Below are positions 29,601 through 38,768 of a stretch of DNA of 64,000 nucleotides, piece after piece. This DNA comes from Aurelia coerulea. Taxonomy: Eukaryota > Cnidaria > Scyphozoa > Semaeostomeae > Ulmaridae. The translations under genes and the position numbers were made by a program. The DNA is taken from assembly GCA_039566865.1 (NCBI GenBank), contig CM076956.1, positions 8,691,511-8,755,510 of the forward strand. The letters run 5' to 3'. The notes under the pieces are model-generated. The model saw only the letters and a program-made list of their open reading frames with translations, was not told the DNA's origin and ran no database searches. Position 1 is the stretch's first letter, and each line of letters opens with the position of its first letter.

Positions 29601-32600
29601 GACGACAAAAGTTCCTCCAGCTGAACTTCTCTACAACCGAAAGATCAAAGGAAAGCTACCTGAAATAGCAAGGAAAGTGAAAGTTGTAAACAGACACAAG
29701 GAAGCCAAGGACAACCAAGAGATGAACAAAGAGAAATCACGTAATTATGCTAATCAACGACGCCACGTGAAAGAGTCCAATTTGAAAGTTGGAGATAAAG
29801 TTCTTGTGAAGCAAAGAAAAAGGAACAAACTCAGTACAAACTTTGACGTAAGACCTCACATCGTAACACAAGTGAGAGGATCGAGAATTACTGCAGAATA
29901 TGAAGGACGTAAAATAACGAGAAATTCGTCTTTCTTTAAGAAAATTGCAGAGAACACTGAAGTTCCAACAGAAGATGACAATGATATTGCTGTTGACTAC
30001 CAGCGTAATGAATTGCCACAGCAACAACAACAAGTAGTAAGAAGGTCGAGCAGAGAACGACGACCAACTGATCGCTATGGAGAGCTTGTTGACTCCAGTG
30101 TAATAACTTAATTTGTATAATCATGTTTTTATTAAAAGGGGAGTGATGTAGTGATTGACACTCGAACCTAGACCCCTTCGTATGCTGACGTGTTATGTTA
30201 TGTTCATGTTTGATATAGAAAAGATGGCCTGTTCTATGTTAAGAACCTTCGGGCTTACCAAGGTATAAGATAAGAATACAACAAGAAAGGCCAAACGTTT
30301 GCTCTGAAAATAAACATAAAGTAGGCTCTTGGTTTAGCAGTGGTACTCTGCTAATGAATTCTTGAATATGTTCAGGCTCAAAACGAAACTTTCTTAAGAA
30401 TATCGAGGCTGGACAAAACTTAAAATATTCTTATAAAAAAAAGAGTGTAGTTAATTCAGACGGTTTTCTTGTTTGCTTCTGGAAACGTTTTTTTTGCAAA
30501 TAGCTAGTGCTGGATAAAGATGATGCTAAAAATGTAGCGTGCCTGGCATTCAAAAAGATCACTTTGTACAGGGATTTGAACGCAGTCTATAACGATGCGT
30601 TATTTACTCAACTTAAAGAAGATCCTTCTATAAATATGGTTGTTTGAAGATGAACTCAATGGGGAGGAGCTTTGTAGATGAACTCGAAATTCGGATACTT
30701 TGTCCATCCAAGCACTAATATTGATATAGGACTGTTACATGAGAGTGTTTGGATTTTGCGAGTGGCCTAACCTGGACTTGAACCTTCAGCCTAGGAATTA
30801 ACGAATTCAATTGTTTCATTGAAGGTGGAATTTGCCTTTCGGAATAGCAGTAATTTTATAGGGTTTATAGGTAAGGGATTTAGCTGTGAAATTCCAGTCT
30901 TTCACCATAGGCCCAAAAATGTATGGGGTCTTTATACTGTTGTGGTATATAGTGTCGAAATTGCCTTTGTAATGATTAAAAGTATGAACAGAGGCCGTTG
31001 CGAATATATGCTTACAACTTTGGCTCCTAAATTATGAAACCTTCTGCCCTTTTTCCAGGATCAACCAACTAAAAGTCGGAATGACATGGACGAAGAAACG
31101 TGGAGGCGCATCAAAAACATGGAACAGACCAGACAAATCTCAGCAATGAAAAACCACATTGAAAAGCTGGAAACAAAGCTGGAAACTATGCAAAGTCCCG
31201 CAGGCCGCATTTCACAGAATCCTATTGTTGAAGATAAATCAGAAAGCAAACGAAAACATAAAAGCGGTTTTGGTCGCAAATCCCAAAAGAAACAAAATGA
31301 CGTCGTTGGTGGTGATGAAAAGCAAGGAAATAGGCCCACCACGGGCAAGGAAAAGATGTTGAAGAATTTATTCCAGCGAAGTTTGAAAAAATCGGGGAAG
31401 AAATCAGAAGGTTCTGCACGAGAAGATTTTGTGTTCGTTGAAAATGATGGAGATGTTGTTCACGACGGCAAGAATGCGGAGAAGGCCAACGAGAAGGACC
31501 ACAAAGAGAAGGGCGAAGAGTTGACTAATGAGAGAAAATCAAAGCGATATTTTCGAAGAAAGAATGATGATTCAAAGGATGGCACTGAGAATCAAGGGTT
31601 GCAAGAGAAGACTGTTGGAGAAACATCTGGGGATCAATCAGAGAAAGAAGAAGGAGCCATTTATGTTCAGATTAACGCCAAAGAGAATCCGTGCCAAGAT
31701 GAATTATTAAAGGATGAGGAGATCCAAGATAATCCGGATCTAGATTTGGACGATCAGGCTGAGTTTGAGCATCTGGAGGCAGCTTTACAAGAGAGCGATG
31801 CAGTTCTGGAATCTGATAAATGTTCTGATGATTTGACTGGGATGAAAGAAGAGCTGCGAGCGTCATGTGAAAAGCTGCAGATTGAATTAAAACATAATCT
31901 CGCTGCAGAATCTTGTGAATCTGAGGTGAAGATTAACTCCATCGGTTCAGCTAATCAAATCGATAGGACGAGGATCGACGAAAAAGCAGATTATGGTTAT
32001 ATTTCCCGATCATTGGAAACGGATCATACGAATCCGAAAAGTGTAGCAGATGAAGGAGAAATCCCAAAGCAGATCGAATCCAATGCGACCTCTCAAAACA
32101 GTTTTGATGTCTTAGAGAAAACAAATTCTGACCTTAAAGAGAGAATTTCAGACTTAGAGGAGAAACTCTGGCTGGCTGCTGAAGAGAAGAGAAATATGCA
32201 AGCCATGCTGGCCCTACAGAAAGAAAAAGCTTTGAAAAATCTTGCTTTCAAATTTGAAGAAATCAATCGAAAAACACTTCGTGAATTCAGAGGCATATTT
32301 GAGTCCAAACTGCAGGAAATCAATGATGAAAAGCTCAAACTTCAAGAAAAATTGCTCAAGTACGAGCAGGAGAAGGAAGTCGTTGTGACAGGATGCGAAA
32401 AATGTGATCTTTTGAAGAGTGAACTGACAGAGTCTGAAAACAAATGCGAGAAATTGTCAAGCGAGAATGCCACTTTGAGACGACGTTGCCGAAAACTGAG
32501 TGGGGATCTCGGCAAAGTGAAAAATGCAATCGGCACTGCGACTGCCTCGGTAGACATCAGCAGCTCAGAAATCGGAACACAAACAGACTGTTCTGGAATT

Positions 32601-33257
32601 AAAGTACAAACCATTGGTGTTCAGACTGAGGATTCTGTTGAGACTTCACTCAAAGATATTCACCTTGATGTAAAAAGTATTGCAGACAAGGTATCAGTAT
32701 TGTCGAGTAACATTTCAGCGAGTCCGAGAAGTTGGTCGGAATTTTCGGGAGAAGATCGTTCTTTTGGAAGTGACAGCTTGCCTTCTACATCACCGAAAAA
32801 TTCTGCGACAACAGAAGAGACAATACATCGAGATGTGGAAGAGAATAATTTGCAATCGGCTCCTCCGACAGATATCTTCCGTGGGCCGTCAAAGGGGCTG
32901 GCCACCGAGGAAAGTTTCGCTTCTCCCTCCGATTCTCAAACCGAAGGAGGCGACGAAGCCGAAAATCTTCCGAATAGAAGTGACGATGGAGACTCAGGAA
33001 TTTTCGGCAGTGATCTGTCGCATTTATCAGAATATAATATCGAGAAACATTTGCATAAAATCCACGAGAAATACACCAGAATAAGCGAAGAACTAGAGAA
33101 CTACGCAGATTCCAAACTGAAAGGGTCGCTTGAAAGCGACGAGTACGTTTTGGTTGGGAAGACAAAACGAACGGAACTCGACCCTGAAATCCAGATGATC
33201 GTTGATGATGTAAATAGGAAATACGAAGAGTATTTCAAAACTAAATTAATGTTGTAG
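20186..33257 (+). CDS. Coiled-coil protein of unknown function
   Basis: Two exons are supported: 20186-20299 (MDKPSASGTKKRG, 38 codons, phase 0, GTTTGT donor) and 31059-33257 (acceptor TTTTCCAG, phase 0, stop TAG), giving about 770 residues. The frame is also open upstream of the chosen ATG, so the start could be earlier. The first part is Lys/Glu-rich and low in hydrophobics; LFRRISKKSEG in exon 1 is echoed by LFQRSLKKSG... in the long exon. Acidic linkers follow, then a heptad-rich coiled coil encoded at about 32110-32530 (ISDLEEKLWLAAEEKR onward). After it come GTQTD and GVQTED, which resemble dynein light chain LC8 binding motifs, then a Ser/Glu-rich tail. No enzyme domain or membrane segment is visible. 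The intron holds a LINE, a SINE and a full LTR retrotransposon. Not recognised as a named family; a cytoskeletal scaffold is only an inference. Confidence 0.7.
20581..20961. mobile_element. TIR element, TACACGTATTTTTTT ends (381 bp)
   Basis: Starts TACACGTATTTTTTTATAAG and ends CTTATAAAAAAATACGTGTA; the inner arms share AAGAAACT and CAGTACTG words in inverted order. Intronic in the coiled-coil gene. No coding capacity. Confidence 0.65.
21392..21559. mobile_element. hAT-like MITE, 8-bp target duplication
   Basis: Starts CAGAGACGTAGGAA and ends TTCCTACGTCCCTG. CAAAATGT is duplicated at 21384-21391 and 21560-21567. Ends in CAG/CTG and the 8-bp duplication fit hAT. Internally GC-rich with GTGCCC repeats. 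Confidence 0.75.
21690..21881 (+). CDS. Probable alternative first exon of the coiled-coil gene
   Basis: ATG at 21690 lies in good context (AAAATGG) and is preceded directly by an in-frame TGA, so this would be a true start. It encodes 64 residues (MVSRHEHKSSLSQRG to LSPHF), Ser/Thr-rich with no hydrophobic segment, and ends exactly in phase 0 at a GTAAGG donor. That phase fits the acceptor at 31059, which makes a second N-terminus for the coiled-coil protein plausible. It may instead be an independent small gene; RNA evidence is lacking. Confidence 0.4.
21882..23606. other. Intron sequence without recognised feature
   Basis: AT-rich intron of the coiled-coil gene. Small open frames on both strands (for example minus 22133-22521) show no motif and no splice support. 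Confidence 0.5.
23607..24847 (-). pseudogene. 5'-truncated LINE (jockey/CR1-like) with TAA-repeat tail
   Basis: Read on the minus strand, homology starts near SGKVGMVLMDLSKAYDCIP at about 24847 and runs to the stop at 23725. Visible are the reverse-transcriptase core (LSKAYDCIPHD, GVPQGSVLGPLLFN, FADDNTI), the thumb region and a C-terminal CRCNICK motif. The endonuclease and RT fingers are missing, so it is a dead-on-arrival copy, although the remaining frame (about 370 codons) is uninterrupted. The 3' end runs into a TAA/ATT microsatellite at 23607-23649, typical of elements that prime on simple repeats. A direct repeat, CCCGTAAGAGGAAAATTG, occurs twice at the 5' junction (24846-24863 and 24867-24884). 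Inserted antisense in the coiled-coil gene intron. Confidence 0.85.
25164..25348 (-). mobile_element. tRNA-derived SINE, copy 1
   Basis: On the minus strand the 5' part has an A box TGGCGCAGTGG (25331-25341) and a B box GGTTCGATACT (25294-25304) at tRNA-like spacing, followed by a unique body and a 3' tail of CTTCAC repeats (25165-25191). It matches the copy at 35951-36152. RNA polymerase III should read these boxes. No intact tRNA cloverleaf is present. Confidence 0.7.
25987..26123 (+). repeat. 5' LTR of the Mag-like retrotransposon
   Basis: 137 bp from TGTAGTAATTGAC to AATACAACA. Identical to the 3' LTR except A/G at the seventh base. A TATAAGATAAG word near the end is the only promoter-like signal seen. 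Confidence 0.95.
26126..26135 (+). promoter_or_regulatory. Primer binding site, probably tRNA-Ser(GCT)
   Basis: TGGCGACGAG begins two bases after the 5' LTR. It is complementary to the CCA-bearing 3' end of animal tRNA-Ser(GCT), whose acceptor stem starts GACGAG. Serine tRNA priming is known for Mag-clade elements. The gag-pol ATG starts two bases after it. Confidence 0.75.
26137..30111 (+). CDS. Gag-Pol polyprotein of the Mag-like retrotransposon (1,324 aa)
   Basis: A single uninterrupted frame fuses Gag and Pol. In order: a retrotransposon Gag domain (about residues 1-200); two cysteine/histidine knuckles (residues 212-246, the second a CX2CX4HX4C); an aspartic protease with DTG at 303-305; reverse transcriptase with LADD at 597-600 in the catalytic YXDD position; RNase H starting near D746; and an integrase with a HX2H/CX2C zinc site (H963, H966, C996, C999) and a DD35E triad at D1027, D1082 and E1118. 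There is no frameshift between Gag and Pol, so a different mechanism must set their ratio. The start codon is 14 bases downstream of the LTR. The domain order is that of Ty3/gypsy elements, and the knuckle and primer pattern point to the Mag/K02A2.6 group. No envelope gene is present. Confidence 0.95.
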   Translation: MATLTLQMPPFDPDSDIGASVAPRWKTWVADFQTYLIANAITDNKRKKALLLYLAGPRVREIFRQIPNTGEDDAFDTALTKLNEYFEPQKNTLYEVYKFRQAVQGTQETIDQYHTRLRTLGETCDFHDIDFEILVQIVSHGTSTHLRKFALKYPKIKLKDVLLAGRQEELSKFQAATIEGKDTLTPREAEVSYVKNTRHPRFKPRNQNGKSCKKCGREWPHKNGECPAQGKTCRKCNKQNHFANQCRSKSTITRKSTQVRPLDADNSSDSEDSNYCYAVETKRTKQPTANVTINGQKVKFTVDTGSSINVISSSAFQLLKDVQLKRTNIKAFPFHSTTPVKMKGKFQTTIESRKKMTVATIYVTADDGGCLLSSNTAQELGFISLHLQTLHTSKTRTSDHMEQVKVKDPKVNEILHQFSERFTGLGKLKGKQINLSIDQTVKPVAQQQRRVPFHLREKVEVELRNLESQDIIERVPESEHTDWVSPIVVVPKKEGKIRICVDMRAANTAVKRIRHPIPTVKDISLELNGAKYFSKLDLAQAYHQLELAPGSRPITTFTTPFGLYRYKRLNYGTNSSAEIFQHALQQSLQGIEGVRNLADDILVFGKTYEAHNKSLKACLQRLQEHNLTLNINKCKFLKQTLEFFGFLFTAEGTQPDPKKVSAFVESKPPKTVSEVRSYLGMANYSAQFIKDFATIAEPLRKLTCKDAKFVWGTAQQEAYETLKTALLKSPVMSYFDINKETMIHVDASPVGLSAILSQRNKGSTESQIIAYASKSLTATEKRYSQTEKEALAIVWGIEHFHLYVYGAPFILYTDHKPLELIYANPMSKPPARLERWMLRLQQYDFKVIYKEGPENPADYLSRHPIETERQPKSIAEEYINFVAHAAVPQAMTLAEIQEATQQDDTLRVLRAAIKTGIWTSDRLTPYKQIKNEITVDYTNKILLRGTRIILPDSLKEHAIKIAHVGHQGQSKTTALLREYVWFPNMGKSVKNCIDRCIVCQASAKPNAPEPLQSTAMPNRPWEEVKVDFCGPFPSGHYVLVVIDCYSRFPEVEILKSTAAPKVIPKLDTIFARHGIPAKVTSDNGPPFQSDEFSRYMRELGIKHDPATPLWPQGNSEVEAFNKPLEKAIRAAWIEKRPWQQELSKFLLNYRATPHSTTKVPPAELLYNRKIKGKLPEIARKVKVVNRHKEAKDNQEMNKEKSRNYANQRRHVKESNLKVGDKVLVKQRKRNKLSTNFDVRPHIVTQVRGSRITAEYEGRKITRNSSFFKKIAENTEVPTEDDNDIAVDYQRNELPQQQQQVVRRSSRERRPTDRYGELVDSSVIT
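30147..30283 (+). repeat. 3' LTR of the Mag-like retrotransposon
   Basis: 137 bp, one base different from the 5' LTR. Preceded by the polypurine tract. Confidence 0.95.
30289..31058. other. End of the long intron of the coiled-coil gene
   Basis: No coding or repeat feature stands out except the pyrimidine-rich acceptor TTTTTCCAG at 31050-31058. Confidence 0.6.
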
Positions 33258-33429
33258 AAGTAGTTGTAGAGTTCGGGGTATAGTTAGTTGTAGGTAGTGA
33301 AGGATCGTTTATAAGAGTTCCAAGTTTGAACTAATACTTCGACTGAGATGCACACACGTTTAAACTTTAACGCATGCGTGGTTGTTGTAAATATGATACA
33401 TTGATACCGCATTCTTCTAGCTAAATCCT

Positions 33430-33750
33430 TCCATAGTAAAGGTACCTGGGGGTGTGCCGCGACGAAGGGTATACTTTTTCGGACTTCTTGTCTAGCCAGG
33501 GGTATACCTTTTTTGCAATTTTGGCCTAGCAACGGTCTAGCTAAGGGTATCATTTTTGACAATGTTGGTCTAGCGAACGCAACGGTCATGATATCATATT
33601 TGGTACAAATTTGACAATATTGGTCCAGTGAATGGTCAAAAATGGTCTAGCCAAGGGTACCATTTTCGTAAAAATTAGTCTAGCCAACGGTATCATTTTC
33701 GTAAAAATTAGTGTAGCCAACGGTACCATTTTGAATATGCTCGCGGCAGA
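33430..33750. repeat. Degenerate tandem repeat of about 33 bp
   Basis: Units of the form GTCTAGCCAAGGGTACC then ATTTTCGTAAAAATTA recur about eight to ten times, more regular towards the right (33645-33735). Short frames through it on both strands are repetitive and not genes. It lies in the 1-kb gap between the convergent coiled-coil and chitinase genes. Confidence 0.7.
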
Positions 33751-34312
33751 CCCCAAACCAAAATATAGCCCAGAAAGGTTATGTGCCCATTCAACTAACA
33801 AGCGAGCTTTAAATGTAGTAAACATTCAAGGTTGCAAATTAAGAATTTTTTATGATGTAAACAAGGACTTGTGTACGATTATTGGCAAGATTAGCAGGTT
33901 TCACTAACAAGATTTCTACGTGATTAGAATCATTTAAGTCAACGGATTCATGTCACTAGTGAATCGTTTTGCTTCTACTAGGGAATAAAAGAGTTGATAG
34001 TAATTTGCCGTGCCTCCAGTCCCTGCCAAATTTAACGAAATTTAGGTAGCTCTCTATGCCTTTAATTTTGAGCATATTTTGTGGTTTTGTGACAGCATAA
34101 GCACAAGAAGACGTCTTATATAGTTAAAGCGAAGTTATTTTATTTCCACTAAACTGTTTCTGTTCGTTGATTTCTAGTTACAAGACATTCTTGTAACGTA
34201 CATTTATATGTGAACTAAAATCACACTTAGAGTCCTACTATATCATGTCAGAAATTGAATCCTATTTGATCTATATTTATTCTCTTTCTTTTCTCAGTTC
34301 ATTAAACTTCCT
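33751..34312. other. Gap between convergent gene ends
   Basis: Contains an AATAAA at 33984-33989 that could serve the plus-strand gene, and TTTATT (AATAAA on the minus strand) at 34275-34280 and 34139-34144 that could serve the chitinase gene. Otherwise featureless. Confidence 0.4.
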
Positions 34313-37300
34313 TCATTTTCCTTTATGTGAAGCACATCCTTGATTTCTCCACCCGGCTTGATATAACTCTTCACACCATTTCTTGTGCCTTGCATTCAAC
34401 GCAGTAAAGTGCGGCATCACTGCAGGGTCAAATGCTGGTATGTACCCTTGATACGTCTGCATCGCACATTGGCATGGCTTGCTTGGATCCCATGATGTTT
34501 TCCAATCAGCATCCCACGAATTACCGATTTTTCTGCCATCGGGAAAGGTAAACTTTCGCCTGCCACCGTTAAATTGTTTGCAGGATAATGTTTTCTCTGA
34601 ACCAATGATATGTCTGACGTTGAAATATTTGCAAAACCATTTCAGTGCTTTTATGCGTCTGCTCTCTCCTGCTCCTCCGGGGACGCCTGGGTCTTCACCT
34701 CCGCATTCATTGTTGATGACAAGTGATGTTGGGCCAAACACTCCTCCAGAGTAGGCAGGATCGGGCGAGACCCAGTTTCCTGTAATACAAGTTGAAACAC
34801 ACATAATAATTTGCAAGGTTAACGAATAGAGAACTTTCCATCATCAGGAATGCCTTGGTCTCCAGCATTTCTTTGCCCTCTAAAATATTAATTCGACAAA
34901 GGTAAAGGTCACAAGGCGATAGCTACAATTTGCAGAAAGGGACTTACTGCAAGGATCCTTTGCATTCTGTCAAAGAATTACGAAGATTGTACGAGAGGAA
35001 AATGATGTTATGGTTAAATAGTTAAATTTCCCCAATTCTCCTTCTTTAAATTAATCGCCTGTCGAAATATTTTTGTCTAGTCAAAACCCTCCCGTCCAAA
35101 ACTGAGCAACTGTAACCCATTTTCTCTCTGATGAAACATTGTACATATTGGAAACATTGTAAAAATCTGTGAATTTATGTATTTGTAGCTAATTATGCTG
35201 TATTTTCGTTCCTTTTTTACAAATTTTACTTTGTTAGATAGTAGGCTTAAATTAGCTCTTACCTTATAGCTATTGTATACATGTATGCCTACTTTCAAAC
35301 AATTAATGATAATGATAATGACGATAATGAAAAATCGATGACACTGAAAATTCTTGAGGGTATTTGGCTAAGGAATTGACAAGGATGTGTGGAAAGCATT
35401 TTTACAACCCAAACTCTGTCCATAAAACAATTATGTCAAAAGTATTGATCATAATTTTTATGGGAAAAAGATACTCAGTTGAGCTATCTTGATCCCATGA
35501 GGTCAAGTATGGGAGTACTCCCCCGGGCTTTGTATCCCGTCCCTTTGCTAAACTGCTGTCCTCTACCTACATACCCCTATTATCAAAATGTAAGCAGTTG
35601 TCAGTAAATGTCATGATCTTCAAACCTAGTATACTTTGGTGAAGGTCCCAATGATAGAAAAAATTACATTACCTATCACAATGTCATGCATGGCTGGTTT
35701 TGGACTTTGCGGCGTCATGTAGAACCACATCGATGCGAGGATGCTTAGTGGTGGATCTGTTTTAGTCATAACAAGGTTTGGGTTTGCCAATATGTCGATT
35801 GGTTTTCCATCATGAGTGATGCCTTCGTCATTCAAGAAGCGCTGGAATAAGCCATAGTTGTAATTGTAAGAAATTTGAATTGCTCCTCTGCCAAAATAGC
35901 ACCCTGTGAAACGAAATGAAGGAATACTAAAGAGATCGAATTGTAAAATGAATTTGAAGTTGCGTCTTTTAGCGCCAAGCACTAAGATCGCAGAAGTAGA
36001 ATAGGCTTTCGTGAACCCTTGTCATGACGCTCAAGTGGTACGGCTGTACCTGGGATCGAACCCTGTCCGCCTGACTGTTTTGGCTGCAATATCAGAGAAG
36101 TACGCAGCTGCGCCTCAACACGTTCAATGGATTACCTCACTGCGCCACAACACGAATTGCATCTTTACAGATGCTACAACAAGCATGTTCAATGTTTTTG
36201 AGACATGTAGATATGCTTACGCAAATTTTGGCAATGGTTATAAAAATTAATTCCTTTTAAGTCCTATTTGGTTTGCTCTTATATTAACGAGAGGTATTGG
36301 AGCTTTTTTGCATTACAAGCCATAGGGGTCTTTGGTTTCAGCTTTCGCACAAATTTGATCTTTGAAAGCTCGTAACGCAGTGAATTTTCAACGGATTTGC
36401 AGGATTCTAGTGTCTAAAATTACTTCACAATCTTAGGGACAGGGCCAGTTCATGTTATCGTTATTTTTCAATATTTAATCAAGCATCGAACAATATATTG
36501 GGACACCCTGTATTAGCCAAGCACTCAAACGTAAATGTAGTAAGTAGAGCTGCATATGATGTGTTGAAATTTAGGTGGCTAACTCACTGACAGTGCGTGC
36601 AAAAGGAAACTGTACAAAACTATTATTTGAGATTTTGGTCGGGCAAAGTAATCCATTAAAGTGGTAAATAAGCAATAAGGAATGTCCTACAGTTTGAAAA
36701 GAGATGAATGTTCCCTGTGGAGTCAGGAGGACACTGGTTTTATGAATGCACACTTTTTCAGAATGCTTTGGCCAAAGGCTCGAGAAATATACCCCTATTC
36801 GAAAACTAAAGACACTTAAGTAGAGCTTTGAATCCAGCCTCTATCATTCGATCCTCATTTTACAGCCGAATAACATTTATTTCTTGTCAGACTTTAGCGC
36901 ATTTCTCGGATTCTTAAAACTTTCCATTTTTATTGGACAAAGTTATATTAAATCATCTCACCTCTGACATAGCTACCGGACGATCCCTTTGCACAAGGGT
37001 AGAACCATTTTGTATCTGATCCTGCATCACAATAACGGGCAGCAGGCACGCAGAATTCACCGTCCTTGGGGTCCAGCCCTTTGTTCTTAACAAAAGGAGA
37101 GTATGGGCCACCCTCGAACCAATTAAAGAAGCCACCACGGTAGAAACAATCGTCTGCTTGTTGTCTAGGCAGGACTTGGTACAGATGACCATTGTTCTCT
37201 CCGGTTTCCTGGATTGCGTGCGCGAAGAAAGCTGCAAGATCCCGACGGTACGTTTCATCTCTTGTGTATGAAGTACGTAGTGGCTTTCCTTCAGGATCCT

Positions 37301-37622
37301 TGGTCACATATTCCGTTCCGAACTTGGGAAAATACCGTGCAGCAATGGCAAAGGCTTTATAGTTGTACGGTCTGCAGTTTGATGGACCATGACCGAGATT
37401 TGCTTTTGGGAATAAGTCATTGAACATTGGTTCAGTGAACCATGACTCCAGTTTTGATCGTGGTCTGTTTTGTGGATCTGTTGGTTGCACGCAGCTTGTT
37501 GGTGGTCTTGGTCCAGCTTTTAGCCAATCTGGACAGTTAAAACCGTAGGCCAAAGAGAGGCAGCCTGCGGAGAGAAGCAGTGTAGTTACGTATGAAACGA
37601 TCTCGCGAAGAGGAATGAAAGG
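34313..37622 (-). CDS. Family GH19 chitinase, 5'-incomplete
   Basis: Three minus-strand exons join in frame: 37622 (or further 5') to 36962, 35903-35673 and 34779-34313 (stop TGA), with phase-1 junctions and GTGAGA/GTAATG donors. About 450 residues are visible. The product should hydrolyse chitin by the inverting GH19 mechanism. Seen directly: a Leu/Ala-rich segment (VTTLLLSAGCLSLA) that looks like a signal peptide before FNCPDW; the FAHAIQETGEN motif carrying the catalytic Glu as in the plant HETGG motif; CYFGRGAIQISYNYNYG, the conserved substrate-cleft block; and a C-terminal exon with NWVSPDPAYSGGVFGPTS and several cysteines. The frame upstream of the signal-like segment has a TAG and no ATG, so the first exon with the start codon is further upstream and was not found; the acceptor at 37622 is preferred over one at 37564 because it keeps the hydrophobic segment. 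A secreted or digestive/defence enzyme is inferred. Confidence 0.88.
35951..36152 (-). mobile_element. tRNA-derived SINE, copy 2, with duplicated head
   Basis: Same family as 25164-25348. On the minus strand the B box is GGTTCGATCCC (36052-36062), a perfect consensus, and an A-box-like TGGCGCAGTG lies near 36138-36148. About 50 bp extra between them contains a second A-box-like GCGCAGCTGCG, which looks like a duplication of the 5' head. Lies in the chitinase intron, in the sense direction. Confidence 0.65.
36153..36961. other. Chitinase intron remainder
   Basis: No exon seen. A lone TIR end TTGGGACACCCTGTA at about 36499-36513 belongs to the GGGTGTCCC-type elements; no partner end was found. 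Confidence 0.45.
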
Positions 37623-37868
37623 CTACAAGGCGAAACAGAATATTAGGTTGTGTTTGATTAGTACCAATTCTAACAGCGATATACTTGGTAAACTTGGAAA
37701 TTGTGTTTGACTGACTCCAAAATTCTCAAAGCGATAGGTTTGGTAGCTTTAGGAATTCAGAAAGACTCTCGTTTTTCATCAGCAAACCCTGGCCGTGAAT
37801 CCAAAACCTGCCCTTTCAAGATTTTCATGTTTGATTGGGAAATATATTTCCGTTTCTGTGAAGTCTAC

Positions 37869-38258
37869 CCAAGGGCACCTACCTTGTAGGAACTGTGTTT
37901 ATTCTCACTAGTGTGCCGTACCGTGACCCAGTACACAGCGTCAGTTCTATCAAGGTCAATGTCATGACGTATCGGGACTGAGATTTTAAACAAGTCAGAT
38001 TCCGGCGTTGATGTAATACGAGATCAACTGTTATACGAGTTGGCCACAGGGAACTAGACAGCGTGATTTTTGATTGGTCAACACTAACAGATGTTAGAAT
38101 TTGAAAATCCTTCACAGATTAACAGGACACCAATTACTCTGTGTACTTGGTCTGGGTCACAGGACACCAATTATTCTGTGTACTGGGTCACTTTGTGTAC
38201 TGGGTCACGGGTACAGTACTGGGAATAAACACACTTCCTACAAGGTAGGCGCCCTTGG
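37869..38258. mobile_element. TIR element, CCAAGGGC ends, 5-bp target duplication
   Basis: Starts CCAAGGGCACCTACCTTGTA and ends TACAAGGTAGGCGCCCTTGG. TCTAC is duplicated at 37864-37868 and 38259-38263. CTGTGTACTGGGTCAC is repeated three times at the right arm. No transposase. Situated just upstream of the visible chitinase exon. Confidence 0.75.
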
Positions 38259-38263
38259 TCTAC

Positions 38264-38768
38264 CGTACTGTTTTCAGAAACCCTAAAAAGGGATGGTGGT
38301 CTTGGTGCAGAATCATTTGCGAAATATTCTTGCATACAAAGAAAAGCAAGATTAAACGAATTTACAAATGTCGTGCAGAATGAGTTTAATTCTTACTTTT
38401 GCTTGGTGTGCGGAATTTCAAAATTAAGCAGTAAGTGATGCAGATTTGATAAAACCATGATTAAACTATTCTAAAAAGTTAAAGCGTTCTTAATTTTACT
38501 TCTTTATATAGGTCCTCTAGCCCTGAATTCATTTCTATCTCAAACAACACTATATCCAAACTTGATCGTTTCTTGCCGTACAACTTTTGGCACATTTTGG
38601 CACCCAATCTTCAATCATGTGGCAAGATTTAGTGGCAAAATTTAATGGCATATGAAGATATTATTAAATCTTTTTGCCAACCAATTTTGACGAGCATCAC
38701 GTCCGAGTTTGACTTGCAATGATAAAAGTTTTCTTGCACACAAATCAACTACTTCTAAGTTCTAAAGA
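38264..38768. other. Intergenic or 5' flank of the chitinase
   Basis: No supported gene or promoter motif; the missing first exon of the chitinase could lie here or beyond. Confidence 0.4.

Larger units (their letters stand above)
25982..30288 (+). mobile_element. Complete Mag-like Ty3/gypsy LTR retrotransposon
   Basis: The element itself is 25987-30283 (4,297 bp), flanked by the 5-bp duplication AGAAA (25982-25986 and 30284-30288). Two 137-bp LTRs with TG...CA ends differ at one base. A primer binding site, one long gag-pol frame and a polypurine tract (AAAAGGGGAG at 30134-30143) lie between them. Everything required for mobility appears present, so it is recent and possibly active. It sits in the sense direction in the 10.8-kb intron of the coiled-coil gene. 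Confidence 0.95.
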
